Shown piece after piece: positions 1-6,517 of a stretch of DNA of 7,572 bases; within the stretch, counting starts at the first letter, position 1; each line of letters starts with the position of its first letter. Source of the DNA: Nitrospira sp. (GTDB lineage: Bacteria; Nitrospirota; Nitrospiria; Nitrospirales; Nitrospiraceae); contig SWDL01000017.1 in NCBI GenBank assembly GCA_005116795.1, positions 1 through 7,572 of the forward strand, in the 5' to 3' direction. A program made the position numbers and the translations under genes. The notes under the pieces were generated by a model, which was given only the letters and a program-made list of their open reading frames with translations, ran no database searches and was not told the DNA's origin.

Positions 1-1613
1 CGACGGCCACCATTCTGATCGAGGAGCAGGAAGTGCCGACGGACCTGGTTCGGTCGGCCATCAACAGCTATGCGGATCAGCGCATTCAGACCATCAAGCA
101 ACAGGTCATGACGAGGCCGAACCTGTTGAAGATTGCGGACCAATACAAGCTCTACCAGGGTTTGCGCCGGCGTGGGACGACGGAGGATGTGTTGGAACAG
201 ATGGTGGACGACATTCGCATCGGCGTGATCAGCGCCGACGTCGTCGACAAGCGGACGCATCAACCGACGAAGGCCACGATCGCCTTTACGCTTTCCTATG
301 ACGGGGAGAGCCCGCAGGTCGCGCAGAAGGTGGCCAATGAAGTGACGAGCCTGTTCCTGTCCGAGAATTTGAAAAGCCGCGAACGCAGCGCCCAGGAAAC
401 GACCGTGTTTCTGCGCCAGGAGTCGGAGAATCTTGCCGGGCATATCATGGTGTTCGACCAGAAGATTGCGGCCTTCAAGCAAAAGGCCGGTCAAGCCCTT
501 CCGGAGCTGGTTCAGCTCAACATGCAGTTGATGAATCAGGTGGACCGTGAAGTGGTGGATCTCGATCAGCGGATCAATTCGCTGGAAGATCGCCGAAACT
601 ATCTGGAAGGACAATTGGCGACGATCAAGCCCAACACCCCGATCGTGACAGCCACCGGCGAGCGGATTCTCGATTCCTCCGAGAGGCTGAAAGCCCTCCG
701 GGCGCAGTACGTGAGCGTCGCGTCGTACCTCTCCTCCGATCACCCCGATATCATCAAGATGAAACAGGAGATCGAGGCGCTGGAGCGGGAGACGGGGGAG
801 TTGCAATCCCCGGAAGAGCTGCGGAAACGGTTGTCCGGCGAACAGGCCAAGCTGCCGATGCTCCTGGAGCGGCTGGGGAAGGAGCACCCCGATGTGCAAC
901 GCGCGGAGCAGGTCGTGGAGTCCCTGACCCGAACCATTGCGGGTTTGGAGAAGCAGGAAAAGGCTCCGGCGCCCGCCAAGCCTGAGAACCCGGCCTATAT
1001 TCAGATTCACTCGCAACTGACCTCGGCGCTGGCGGAGCTGGACGCCCTCCGGCGGATGCGGGGCGAGCAGAAGCGGCGGGCGGCCGAATATGTGAAGCGT
1101 CTGGAGCAGACCCCACAGCTCGAGCCCGAGTATCTCGAGCTGCTGCGTGAGCGCGATTCTTCGGCAAAAAAGTATCAGGACATTCGGGATCGATTGTTGG
1201 AATCCGAAGTGTCGCAAGGCCTGGAGGTCCAACGAAAGGGAGAGCGGTTTTCCCTGATCGATCCGCCGGATTTGCCGGAGAAACCGGAAAAACCGAATCG
1301 TCCCGTCATCTTGTTTCTCGGCGTCCTCCTGGCAGTGGCCGGCGGACTGGGCGCGGGGATTGCCGGGGACGGCATGGATCATTCCGTGCGGGATGTCCGG
1401 TCGCTCACGGAGCTGATCACTCTGGCCCCGCTGGCGGTGATTCCCTATTTGCCGAACACGTCGGATCGTATTCAGGAGGTTCGACGTCGGCGGATGTGGC
1501 GATGGAGCGGAACCGGCGCAGTCGTGCTGCTGTTGGTTCTGGTGCATGTCTTCTGGGTGCCCCTCGACGTCGTCTGGTTCGTGGGTCTGCGTAAATTGGG
1601 GCTGGGAGAGTAA
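1..1613 (+). CDS. Polysaccharide chain-length determinant, Wzz/GumC type (5' partial)
   Basis: This is an inner-membrane, mostly periplasmic co-polymerase-type protein that sets EPS chain length and works with the tyrosine kinase encoded next. The reading frame is open from base 3, and the first codons (TATILIEEQEVP) already match the conserved Wzz/GumC region. The true start and the first membrane helix therefore lie upstream, and the GTG at 33 is not the start. After the Wzz domain come long charged coiled-coil segments (about 340-1240). These carry two related HPD motifs at 741 and 885, 48 residues apart. A PEKPEKPNRP proline motif at 1275-1304 precedes a helix at about 1305-1367, as in GumC and XrtA-locus chain-length proteins. 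A second hydrophobic stretch follows at about 1509-1583. The protein ends shortly after it, with no fused kinase domain. The kinase gene begins 3 bp after the stop, which indicates one operon. The family is certain; the XrtA subtype is inferred from the neighbours. Confidence 0.88.
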   Translation, partial: TATILIEEQEVPTDLVRSAINSYADQRIQTIKQQVMTRPNLLKIADQYKLYQGLRRRGTTEDVLEQMVDDIRIGVISADVVDKRTHQPTKATIAFTLSYDGESPQVAQKVANEVTSLFLSENLKSRERSAQETTVFLRQESENLAGHIMVFDQKIAAFKQKAGQALPELVQLNMQLMNQVDREVVDLDQRINSLEDRRNYLEGQLATIKPNTPIVTATGERILDSSERLKALRAQYVSVASYLSSDHPDIIKMKQEIEALERETGELQSPEELRKRLSGEQAKLPMLLERLGKEHPDVQRAEQVVESLTRTIAGLEKQEKAPAPAKPENPAYIQIHSQLTSALAELDALRRMRGEQKRRAAEYVKRLEQTPQLEPEYLELLRERDSSAKKYQDIRDRLLESEVSQGLEVQRKGERFSLIDPPDLPEKPEKPNRPVILFLGVLLAVAGGLGAGIAGDGMDHSVRDVRSLTELITLAPLAVIPYLPNTSDRIQEVRRRRMWRWSGTGAVVLLLVLVHVFWVPLDVVWFVGLRKLGLGE

Positions 1614-1616
1614 GCG

Positions 1617-2558
1617 ATGGAACGACTTCAACTGGCACTCAGCCGTTATCGCGATCAACAGCGAACCCGTGAGTCAAGCCACAAACCTGTTCCGCCGGTA
1701 CCACCGTCGGTCTTGGGGCGAGAGCGGCCGATTGTGTACACCAAGACCAGAACGGTCCAGATCCAGGCCGAGATCCTTCGAGAACAGCGCATTCTCTCAG
1801 CCTTCCAGGAAGGCCCGTTTGTGGATGCCTTCAAGATGCTGCGCACCCAGGTGATGCATCGCCTGAAGGAAAACGGCTGGAACGTCCTCGCCGTGACGAG
1901 CCCTGGGAGCGGGGAGGGCAAGACTTTCACGGCCATTAATTTGGCGATCGCGCTGGCTCTGGATGTTACCCAAACGGTGTTGCTGGTGGACGCCGATTTG
2001 CGTGATCCCAGCGTGGATCGCACCTTTGGGATCGAGGGCGTGAAGGGATTGGCCGACTATCTGTTCGACCATGTGCCGTTGGAAGACCTGCTGATTCATC
2101 CGAGCATCGGTCGGTTTGTGTTGCTCCCAGGAGGGCGTCGGGTCCCCAACTCGTCCGAAGCCCTGACTTCACCACGGATGACCGCTCTCGTCCATGAGCT
2201 GAAACATCGGTATCCCTCGCGCGTGATCGTCTTTGATCTTCCCCCCATCCTGCAGGCCGCGGATGTCCTGGCCTTTGCGCCGTACACGGATGCCGCTCTC
2301 CTTATCGTGGAGGAAGGGCAGACAAAACGTGAGGAGGTTGAACGCGCCCTGCAGTTGCTCAAGGGGGCCACGCCCGTCATCGGGACCGTCTTGAACAAAT
2401 CATCCGAACTGGGCCGTGTGATGAAAAAGCACGGCGAGTCTCAGTTCGAAGAGAGGAGGGCGCCCGAATTGACATCGGGGCAGCCCGGCAACGCGCCGGA
2501 CAGGGCGCAATCTGCGCCGGGTTTTCTGAAACGACGGAAGGCGGTCCCCATCACATGA
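1617..2558 (+). CDS. CpsD/CapB-family bacterial tyrosine autokinase (EPS/XrtA-locus type)
   Basis: This is a cytoplasmic BY-kinase of the P-loop MinD/ParA superfamily, 313 aa. Such kinases bind ATP and regulate EPS polymerisation with the chain-length protein, here the preceding gene. It has a proline-rich N-terminus, then the segment EILREQRI (residues 52-59) and FKMLRTQV (72-79), both typical of polysaccharide kinases. Walker A is GSGEGKT at 97-103, Walker A' is VLLVDADLRDP at 121-131, and Walker B is RVIVFDLPP at 202-210 with D207. LNKS at 259-262 fits the end of the nucleotide-binding fold. The start at 1617 follows a GGGAGAG ribosome site (1604-1610) at good spacing, 3 bp after the previous stop. 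The tail (residues 261-313) is rich in Arg, Pro and Gly and contains no tyrosine, whereas BY-kinases usually end in a tyrosine cluster. The fold and role are secure; tyrosine autophosphorylation is not shown by the sequence. Confidence 0.88.
   Translation: MERLQLALSRYRDQQRTRESSHKPVPPVPPSVLGRERPIVYTKTRTVQIQAEILREQRILSAFQEGPFVDAFKMLRTQVMHRLKENGWNVLAVTSPGSGEGKTFTAINLAIALALDVTQTVLLVDADLRDPSVDRTFGIEGVKGLADYLFDHVPLEDLLIHPSIGRFVLLPGGRRVPNSSEALTSPRMTALVHELKHRYPSRVIVFDLPPILQAADVLAFAPYTDAALLIVEEGQTKREEVERALQLLKGATPVIGTVLNKSSELGRVMKKHGESQFEERRAPELTSGQPGNAPDRAQSAPGFLKRRKAVPIT
2504..2518. repeat. Small GC-rich inverted repeat in the kinase tail
   Basis: GGCGCA (2504-2509) and TGCGCC (2513-2518) form a perfect 6-bp stem around a 3-base loop, inside the last codons of the kinase gene and 37 bp before the first wecB start candidate. 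GCGCCGG also occurs twice here (2493-2499 and 2514-2520). No T-run follows, so it is not a canonical terminator. It could modulate translation of wecB or be chance in GC-rich DNA. Confidence 0.3.
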
Positions 2559-3799
2559 CGCGCCTTCAAGAAGAAGGGAACATGTCCATGTCGGTGCCAA
2601 CGGAGTCCGATACGGCGAGGGGTGCTCGGTCAGAGAGTTCGTCGGCGTTATGCGCCCGAACGCCCGCGACATGCGCCACCATCGTCTGCGTGGTCGGCGC
2701 TCGCCCGAATTTCATGAAGGCCGCGCCGGTGCTCCAGGCGCTCGGGACCCGTCCGCACGTCTGCGCCCGGTTGATCCATACCGGGCAGCATTATGATCGG
2801 CTCATGTCCGAACTCTTTTTCGAGGAGCTGGGGCTCGTCAGACCCCTGCGTGATCTCGGCGTCGGCACCGCCACGCCGGCCGAGCAAATCGGGCAGATCA
2901 TGTTGAAGCTGGGACCGGTGCTTCAGCAGGAGCGACCGGACCTCGTGATGGTCTTCGGGGATGTCACCTCGACGGTCGCCGCCGCGCTGTGCGCCGCCAG
3001 TGCAGGCGTCAAAGTCGCTCATGTGGAAGCCGGGTTGCGAAGCTTCGACCGCACGATGCCCGAAGAGCTCAATCGCGTCGTGACTGATCACGTGGCGGAT
3101 TTTCTGTTCGTCACCGAGCCCAGCGGAGTCGAGAACCTGATGCGCGAAGGCATCGCGGCCGACAAGGTGTTCTTTGTCGGCAATGTCATGGTGGACAGTT
3201 TGCTCAAGCATGTCGGACGGGCGAGGCAACTCCAACACTGGACGCATTTCGGTCTCCATCCACAGGAGTATGCGGTGGTCACGCTTCACCGGCCCAGCAA
3301 TGTGGATGACACCGAAGTCCTCACAAAAATCCTCGAGACCTTGGAAGCGTTGAGCCGGGAAACCCCGATCCTCTTTCCTTGCCACCCCCGCACGCGGCTA
3401 CGCCTGGTTCCCACGCGGTTCCGGTCTCTCCTAAAGGAATTTGCCGACGACTCGACTCAGATGTCGAACCGTTTGATGCTTGTGGACCCCCTCGGCTATC
3501 TGGAGTTTCTGTCCGTGATGAGCGAGGCCCGGCTCGTGCTGACGGACTCCGGCGGCATCCAGGAAGAGACGACCGTCTTGGGTATTCCCTGTCTGACCCT
3601 CCGGCACAATACCGAGCGACCGATTACCATCAGTCGGGGAACGAATCGTCTCGTCGGCACGGACCCCGAGCATATCCTGGCCGCGGCGCGCTGTGCACTC
3701 AAAAACGGCCACCAAACCGGGCTTCTGCCCGACCTGTGGGATGGGAATGCGGCCGAACGTATCGGAAGGACGCTCGACGAATGCCTTACGAAGCTTTAG
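2555..3799 (+). CDS. wecB: UDP-N-acetylglucosamine 2-epimerase, non-hydrolysing
   Basis: This cytoplasmic enzyme interconverts UDP-GlcNAc and UDP-ManNAc, supplying ManNAc-type residues for the EPS. Counting from the ATG at 2555, the visible family motifs are GARPNFMK at 48-55, TGQHYD at 76-81, FGDVTST at 134-140, HVEAGLRS at 156-163, PEELNR at 169-174, LHRPSN at 244-249, DSGGIQEE at 331-338 and NTERP at 352-356. D136, E158, a glutamate of PEELNR and H245 match the catalytic acids and histidine known for E. coli WecB, so the enzyme looks active. The core begins near residue 43, leaving an unusual N-terminal extension of 33-42 residues rich in Ser, Ala and Cys. The ATG at 2555 overlaps the kinase stop (ATGA), suggesting translational coupling. 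In-frame ATGs at 2582 and 2588 sit behind AAGGG (2574-2578) and are serious alternatives. The family assignment is very secure; the start is uncertain. Confidence 0.93.
   Translation: MTRLQEEGNMSMSVPTESDTARGARSESSSALCARTPATCATIVCVVGARPNFMKAAPVLQALGTRPHVCARLIHTGQHYDRLMSELFFEELGLVRPLRDLGVGTATPAEQIGQIMLKLGPVLQQERPDLVMVFGDVTSTVAAALCAASAGVKVAHVEAGLRSFDRTMPEELNRVVTDHVADFLFVTEPSGVENLMREGIAADKVFFVGNVMVDSLLKHVGRARQLQHWTHFGLHPQEYAVVTLHRPSNVDDTEVLTKILETLEALSRETPILFPCHPRTRLRLVPTRFRSLLKEFADDSTQMSNRLMLVDPLGYLEFLSVMSEARLVLTDSGGIQEETTVLGIPCLTLRHNTERPITISRGTNRLVGTDPEHILAAARCALKNGHQTGLLPDLWDGNAAERIGRTLDECLTKL
2574..2578 (+). promoter_or_regulatory. Candidate ribosome site for an internal wecB start
   Basis: AAGGG lies 3 bases before the in-frame ATG at 2582 and 9 bases before the in-frame ATG at 2588. 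The ATG at 2555 instead relies on AGGCGG about 10 bases upstream plus coupling to the kinase stop. The protein could therefore start at any of the three; all lie before the conserved core. Confidence 0.4.
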
Positions 3800-3821
3800 A
3801 ATCGGCGTTGCTCGCCACCAC

Positions 3822-3834
3822 AGGGGTCCCTATG
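3822..3834 (+). promoter_or_regulatory. Ribosome site plus out-of-frame ATG upstream of the ATPase
   Basis: AGGGG (3822-3826) is followed after five bases by ATG at 3832-3834. This ATG is not in frame with the ATPase starting at 3861, being 29 bases away. The frame it opens runs through the G8 tract and stops near 3957 without resembling a protein family. If the G tract were one base longer, it would read MSDPSKDGGG directly into MYESFY of the ATPase. Confidence 0.4.
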
Positions 3835-3852
3835 TCAGACCCGTCGAAGGAT

Positions 3853-3860
3853 GGGGGGGG
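3853..3860 (+). repeat. Homopolymer G8 tract abutting the ATPase start codon
   Basis: Eight consecutive G residues lie directly against ATG 3861, and a G7 run follows inside the gene at 3932-3938. A further ATG at 3851 overlaps the tract. Such tracts are slippage-prone in replication and error-prone in sequencing. Length changes here would alter ribosome-site spacing and the frame relation of the upstream ATGs at 3832 and 3851, but would leave the reading frame from 3861 intact. Confidence 0.7.
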
Positions 3861-5591
3861 ATGTACGAGTCTTTTTACCAACTCAAGGAAAAGCCATTTT
3901 CTCTGCTCCCGGATCCAGATTTCCTGTATTTGGGGGGGAAGTACCAGACCGCCTTGAGCTTGCTGGAATATGGCGTGCTCAATCAGGCGGGCTTCATTGT
4001 GCTGACCGGCGAGCCGGGAATGGGAAAGACCACGCTCCTCAGAAAACTGGTCGAACTCATGAAGACCGACTTTTCCGTCGGCTTGGTGACCAACACTCAC
4101 CGAGATTTCGGTAGCTTGCTTCCTTGGATTTTGGCCGCGTTCGGGCTTCCGAGCGAGAACCGTGACGCGCTGCGCATGTTTCAAGAGCTGGGCGAGTTTC
4201 TGCGGCACCAGATGCTGAAGCAGCGACGGGTGCTCCTGATCGTCGATGAGGCGCAGAATCTCACGCCCGGCATGCTGGAAGAATTGCGCTTGCTTTCGAA
4301 TCTGAACGCTCAGAAGGTGCAGACGTTACAAGTGCTGCTATGCGGCCAGTCTGATTTACGGAGCCTACTCAAGCGGCCGGACCTCATCCAGTTTGCCCAG
4401 CGCGTATCGGTGGACTATCACCTTGTTTCCCTCCAGGAAGGGGAAACGGAGGAATACATTCGGCATCGCCTCCGCGTCGCCGGCGGACCGGCGACACTCT
4501 TTACACATGAAGCGTGCGTGGCGGCCCACCGTCTGACCGGGGGATTGCCGCGCTTGATCAACCAGGCCTGTGATATGGCGCTGAGTTATGGATTCGCCGA
4601 ACAAGCGCCGCGGATCGTGGCCAAGCTGGTCATCGACGCCGTTCGGGATCGGGAAGTCGGGGGCCTCATACCCGTTGTGGGGGGAGGCCATCTGCTCCTG
4701 GAGGCAGAGGAGACGGAAGAGGCGATACCGCCATTTGCGGTTGTGACTGCGTCAAGCATCGGGACTCCGGAAAAAGGCTCGAGCGTATCGGTCGAGAGGG
4801 TTCGACAGGAGGTCTCGAAATCCGTGTCGTTGGCCGCCGCGGTAAGCGAACCCCTTCTTTCGGCCGTCACAGCCCAGCCGGCCACAGAGAGACCGCATGA
4901 GAGTCCGGCTGTCTTGCATCCCATCCAGGTGAAGGACCGGGAAACGAGGGAAGAGGCGGCCGCTCCAGCTCTCATGGTTCCTGGTGACAAGGCCGGCACA
5001 CCAGCCGGCGCCGAACGGGGCGGTCTTCTGGGTGTCGCTCCACGCCTCTCTGTTCAGAAGGTCGATGAATCGAAAGCAGAGGCCGTTTCGGCGGGATCGA
5101 TCGCGTCGTCCCTTCCGCTTGATCCCGGGAAGTACGAGGCTCTCTACAAGCGCGGGGTGCAACTCAAGAAAGTCGGTCGGTTCAAGGATGCCATTCGGAC
5201 CTTGGAACAAGCGGCACAACACTCAGACTATTGGATGAAAGCCTACGCCCAAGTGGCCCTCTGCTTCCGGGAGGCCGGTCGCCCAATCGATGCGGTCTCA
5301 GCCTTTCGGAAAGCGCTCACCAAGGCAGGTACCACTCCTTCCTCAGACCTCCGCGTACGCTATGAGTTTGGGAAAACGCTTCACGCTCTCGGGAAGCGCG
5401 CGGAAGCCATCGAGCAGTTCCGATTGATCTCCCAGGCGGATCCCGGGTATCTGGATATCGCGGATCGGCTGAAACGACTGGGAGCCGGTGCCGCATCAGG
5501 CACCTCCAAGCAGACTCGGGAGGTCTCGGACTCCTCATGGGTCAACCGGGCGTGGGGAGGGCTCCAAGGCCTCCTCCGGCGCTCGCACTGA
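3861..5591 (+). CDS. ExeA/XrtA-associated AAA ATPase with C-terminal TPR domain
   Basis: This 576-aa protein has an N-terminal AAA ATPase of the ExeA/GspA type, the kind found as an accessory in XrtA/PEP-CTERM EPS loci, where its exact job is unknown. The start at 3861 is chosen because MYESFYQLKEKPF followed by LLPDPDFLYL is the usual family beginning. The frame is open back to 3693, but that stretch overlaps wecB. Walker A is GEPGMGKT at residues 50-57, Walker B is VLLIVDE at 124-130 (D129, E130), and a sensor-like LLCGQSD follows. GGLPRLINQACD near 232-243 is also typical of ExeA-like ATPases. A low-complexity linker rich in Ala, Glu, Ser and Pro spans about 275-420. Residues about 421-543 form tandem TPR-like helices (for example KRGVQLKKVGRFKDAIRTLEQA). 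No signal peptide or clear membrane helix is seen. The gap after wecB is 61 bp with no terminator, so it is probably in the same operon. Confidence 0.87.
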   Translation: MYESFYQLKEKPFSLLPDPDFLYLGGKYQTALSLLEYGVLNQAGFIVLTGEPGMGKTTLLRKLVELMKTDFSVGLVTNTHRDFGSLLPWILAAFGLPSENRDALRMFQELGEFLRHQMLKQRRVLLIVDEAQNLTPGMLEELRLLSNLNAQKVQTLQVLLCGQSDLRSLLKRPDLIQFAQRVSVDYHLVSLQEGETEEYIRHRLRVAGGPATLFTHEACVAAHRLTGGLPRLINQACDMALSYGFAEQAPRIVAKLVIDAVRDREVGGLIPVVGGGHLLLEAEETEEAIPPFAVVTASSIGTPEKGSSVSVERVRQEVSKSVSLAAAVSEPLLSAVTAQPATERPHESPAVLHPIQVKDRETREEAAAPALMVPGDKAGTPAGAERGGLLGVAPRLSVQKVDESKAEAVSAGSIASSLPLDPGKYEALYKRGVQLKKVGRFKDAIRTLEQAAQHSDYWMKAYAQVALCFREAGRPIDAVSAFRKALTKAGTTPSSDLRVRYEFGKTLHALGKRAEAIEQFRLISQADPGYLDIADRLKRLGAGAASGTSKQTREVSDSSWVNRAWGGLQGLLRRSH

Positions 5592-5600
5592 CCCCCCTCT

Positions 5601-5642
5601 CTGTTAACAACGATTTTACATGCAGTAAAAGTTCGCATAACT
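5601..5642 (+). promoter_or_regulatory. Pho-box-like direct repeats and probable promoter of the regulator gene
   Basis: This AT-rich patch lies in the 73-bp gap between the ATPase and the regulator. TTAACA (5604-5609) and TTTACA (5615-5620) are direct repeats exactly 11 bp apart, the spacing of PhoB/PhoP half-sites. B. subtilis PhoP is known to bind TT(A/C/T)ACA hexamers about 5 bp apart. Weaker hexamers at 5626-5631 (TAAAAG) and 5637-5642 (ATAACT) keep the 11-bp phase. TTTTAC (5614-5619) and GTAAAA (5625-5630) also form an inverted repeat. TTTACA with CATAAC (5636-5641), spacer 15, is a passable -35/-10 pair. The function is inferred from pattern and neighbours. Confidence 0.5.
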
Positions 5643-5664
5643 TGACGCATGGATACTCCCCGCC

Positions 5665-6375
5665 ATGAGTGCGGGTGTATCTACTCAGAATCGGGTCCAG
5701 ACTTTCATCCTGCTGGTGTCGACGGATGCGAGTCTCGCGCAATCGTTGCGCACGCTCCTTGGGCAATACCACTACGGGCTGACCCTCTGCTCCGATAGCT
5801 CGGCGGCCGCGACGGAAATCCATCGCGCGGTGCCGACGGTTATTCTCGTCGATGGGAACGGCCCGACGCTGTCGCAGATTCGTGCCAAACCGATGGCCCG
5901 GCAGATTCCCATCGTGGCGATTTTCCCGTCGGGAACGGATTGCGACGCGGTCTGTGTGCCTGAACTTGAGGCCGGCGTTGATCAGATCCTCTGTAGGCCT
6001 GTCGGCGTGCGCGAGATTGTCGCGCATCTTTGCGCCATCGTCCGGCGCGAGCACTTCAAGGCCACGCCCCGGCGGCATTTCACCGTCGCCAATCTGTCGC
6101 TGGATCTCGATCAGCACGAAGTCATGCTCGATGACCGTGTGATCCCGCTTACGGTGAAAGAGTTCAAGATTTTGCACGAGCTGATTCAGCAACCGAACCG
6201 GGTCTTTTCACGGGACGAGCTTCTCAACTTGGTCTGGGGGGAGGAGGTCGCGCTGGGTGAACACAACCTGGATGTGCATATCCATTCTCTCAGACGTAAA
6301 ATTGAGAGCCATCCTGGCCGTCCCAAGCTGATCGTGACGGTGCGCGGAGTGGGGTACAAGCTCAAGACCGACTAA
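5665..6375 (+). CDS. OmpR/PhoB-family response regulator with degenerate receiver domain
   Basis: This 236-aa DNA-binding regulator is of the OmpR/PhoB winged-helix class. The C-terminal domain (about 138-236) is textbook: LTVKEFKIL at 162-170, RVFSRDELLNLVWG, then NLDVHIHSLRRKIE and VTVRGVGYKL. The N-terminal half has receiver-like secondary structure but lost pocket residues. The acidic pair after strand 1 is S19-T20 in LLVSTD, the strand-4 Thr/Ser position is F87 in VAIFP, and the strand-5 Lys is R111 in CRPV. The phospho-acceptor Asp is kept as D63 in VILVDG. It may therefore act with little or no phosphorylation, or use another signal. No histidine kinase adjoins it in the window. Pho-box-like repeats before it and before the next gene, a PstS-like protein, suggest a PhoB-like role with autoregulation. 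The ribosome site is weak and transcription probably begins close upstream. The class is secure; the PHO role is inferred. Confidence 0.88.
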   Translation: MSAGVSTQNRVQTFILLVSTDASLAQSLRTLLGQYHYGLTLCSDSSAAATEIHRAVPTVILVDGNGPTLSQIRAKPMARQIPIVAIFPSGTDCDAVCVPELEAGVDQILCRPVGVREIVAHLCAIVRREHFKATPRRHFTVANLSLDLDQHEVMLDDRVIPLTVKEFKILHELIQQPNRVFSRDELLNLVWGEEVALGEHNLDVHIHSLRRKIESHPGRPKLIVTVRGVGYKLKTD

Positions 6376-6382
6376 GGTCGGT
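6367..6382 (+). other. Short hairpin across the regulator stop codon
   Basis: ACCGAC (6367-6372) and GTCGGT (6377-6382) form a perfect 6-bp stem with the loop TAAG containing the stop codon TAA. No T-run follows, so it is at best a weak or factor-dependent termination signal, or it may be chance. Confidence 0.3.
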
Positions 6383-6414
6383 GGGTAGATCTGTGCCGCT
6401 TCTCCCCCGCCGGA

Positions 6415-6436
6415 AAAAGTTTACACACTTTTAACG
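6415..6436 (+). promoter_or_regulatory. Pho-box-like element upstream of the PstS-like gene
   Basis: TTTACA (6420-6425) and TTAACG (6431-6436) are direct repeats exactly 11 bp apart, matching the layout found before the regulator gene (TTAACA, 5 bp, TTTACA). AAAAGT (6415-6420) and ACTTTT (6427-6432) also form an inverted repeat with a 6-base spacer. The element lies about 90 bp before the start codon of a phosphate-binding-type protein, as expected for a PHO promoter. No convincing -10 was found; TAGTAT at 6458 is too far away for a standard spacer. An 11-bp palindrome TCTCC-A-GGAGA (6445-6455) lies just downstream and is of unknown meaning. Confidence 0.5.
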
Positions 6437-6510
6437 CAGCATGTTCTCCAGGAGAGGTAGTATCCAAGGTCGAGAATTCTTGCGTGTCACCCGTTTAAGT
6501 TGTCTGACAA

Positions 6511-6517
6511 AGGGGAG
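6511..6517 (+). promoter_or_regulatory. Ribosome binding site that fixes the PstS-like start
   Basis: AGGGGAG ends seven bases before ATG 6525. The in-frame ATG at 6441 would add 28 residues ahead of the signal peptide and has no comparable site, so 6525 is preferred. Confidence 0.7.

Noticed and set aside
33..35. GTG at 33 as start of the chain-length gene
   Set aside because: Conserved Wzz-type sequence is already encoded from base 3 and the first membrane helix is missing, so the gene begins before the window.
2648..3385. Long antisense open frame (245 codons) opposite wecB
   Set aside because: It mirrors the third-position GC bias of a certain coding gene on the other strand, has no recognisable motif and no ribosome site.
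3379..3957. 192-codon + strand frame overlapping wecB and the ATPase start
   Set aside because: It overlaps two confident genes in another frame and has a composition typical of shadow frames. Only its ATG at 3832 is of interest, for start-site reasons.
5550..5600. GGAGG/CCTCC pairing at the end of the ATPase gene as a terminator
   Set aside because: The stem is imperfect, lies inside the coding region and is followed by a C-run rather than a T-run.
5642..5647. TTGACG as a -35 box for the regulator
   Set aside because: A 17-bp spacer would put the -10 at the start codon (ATGAGT), which does not fit; the TTTACA/CATAAC pair is better placed.
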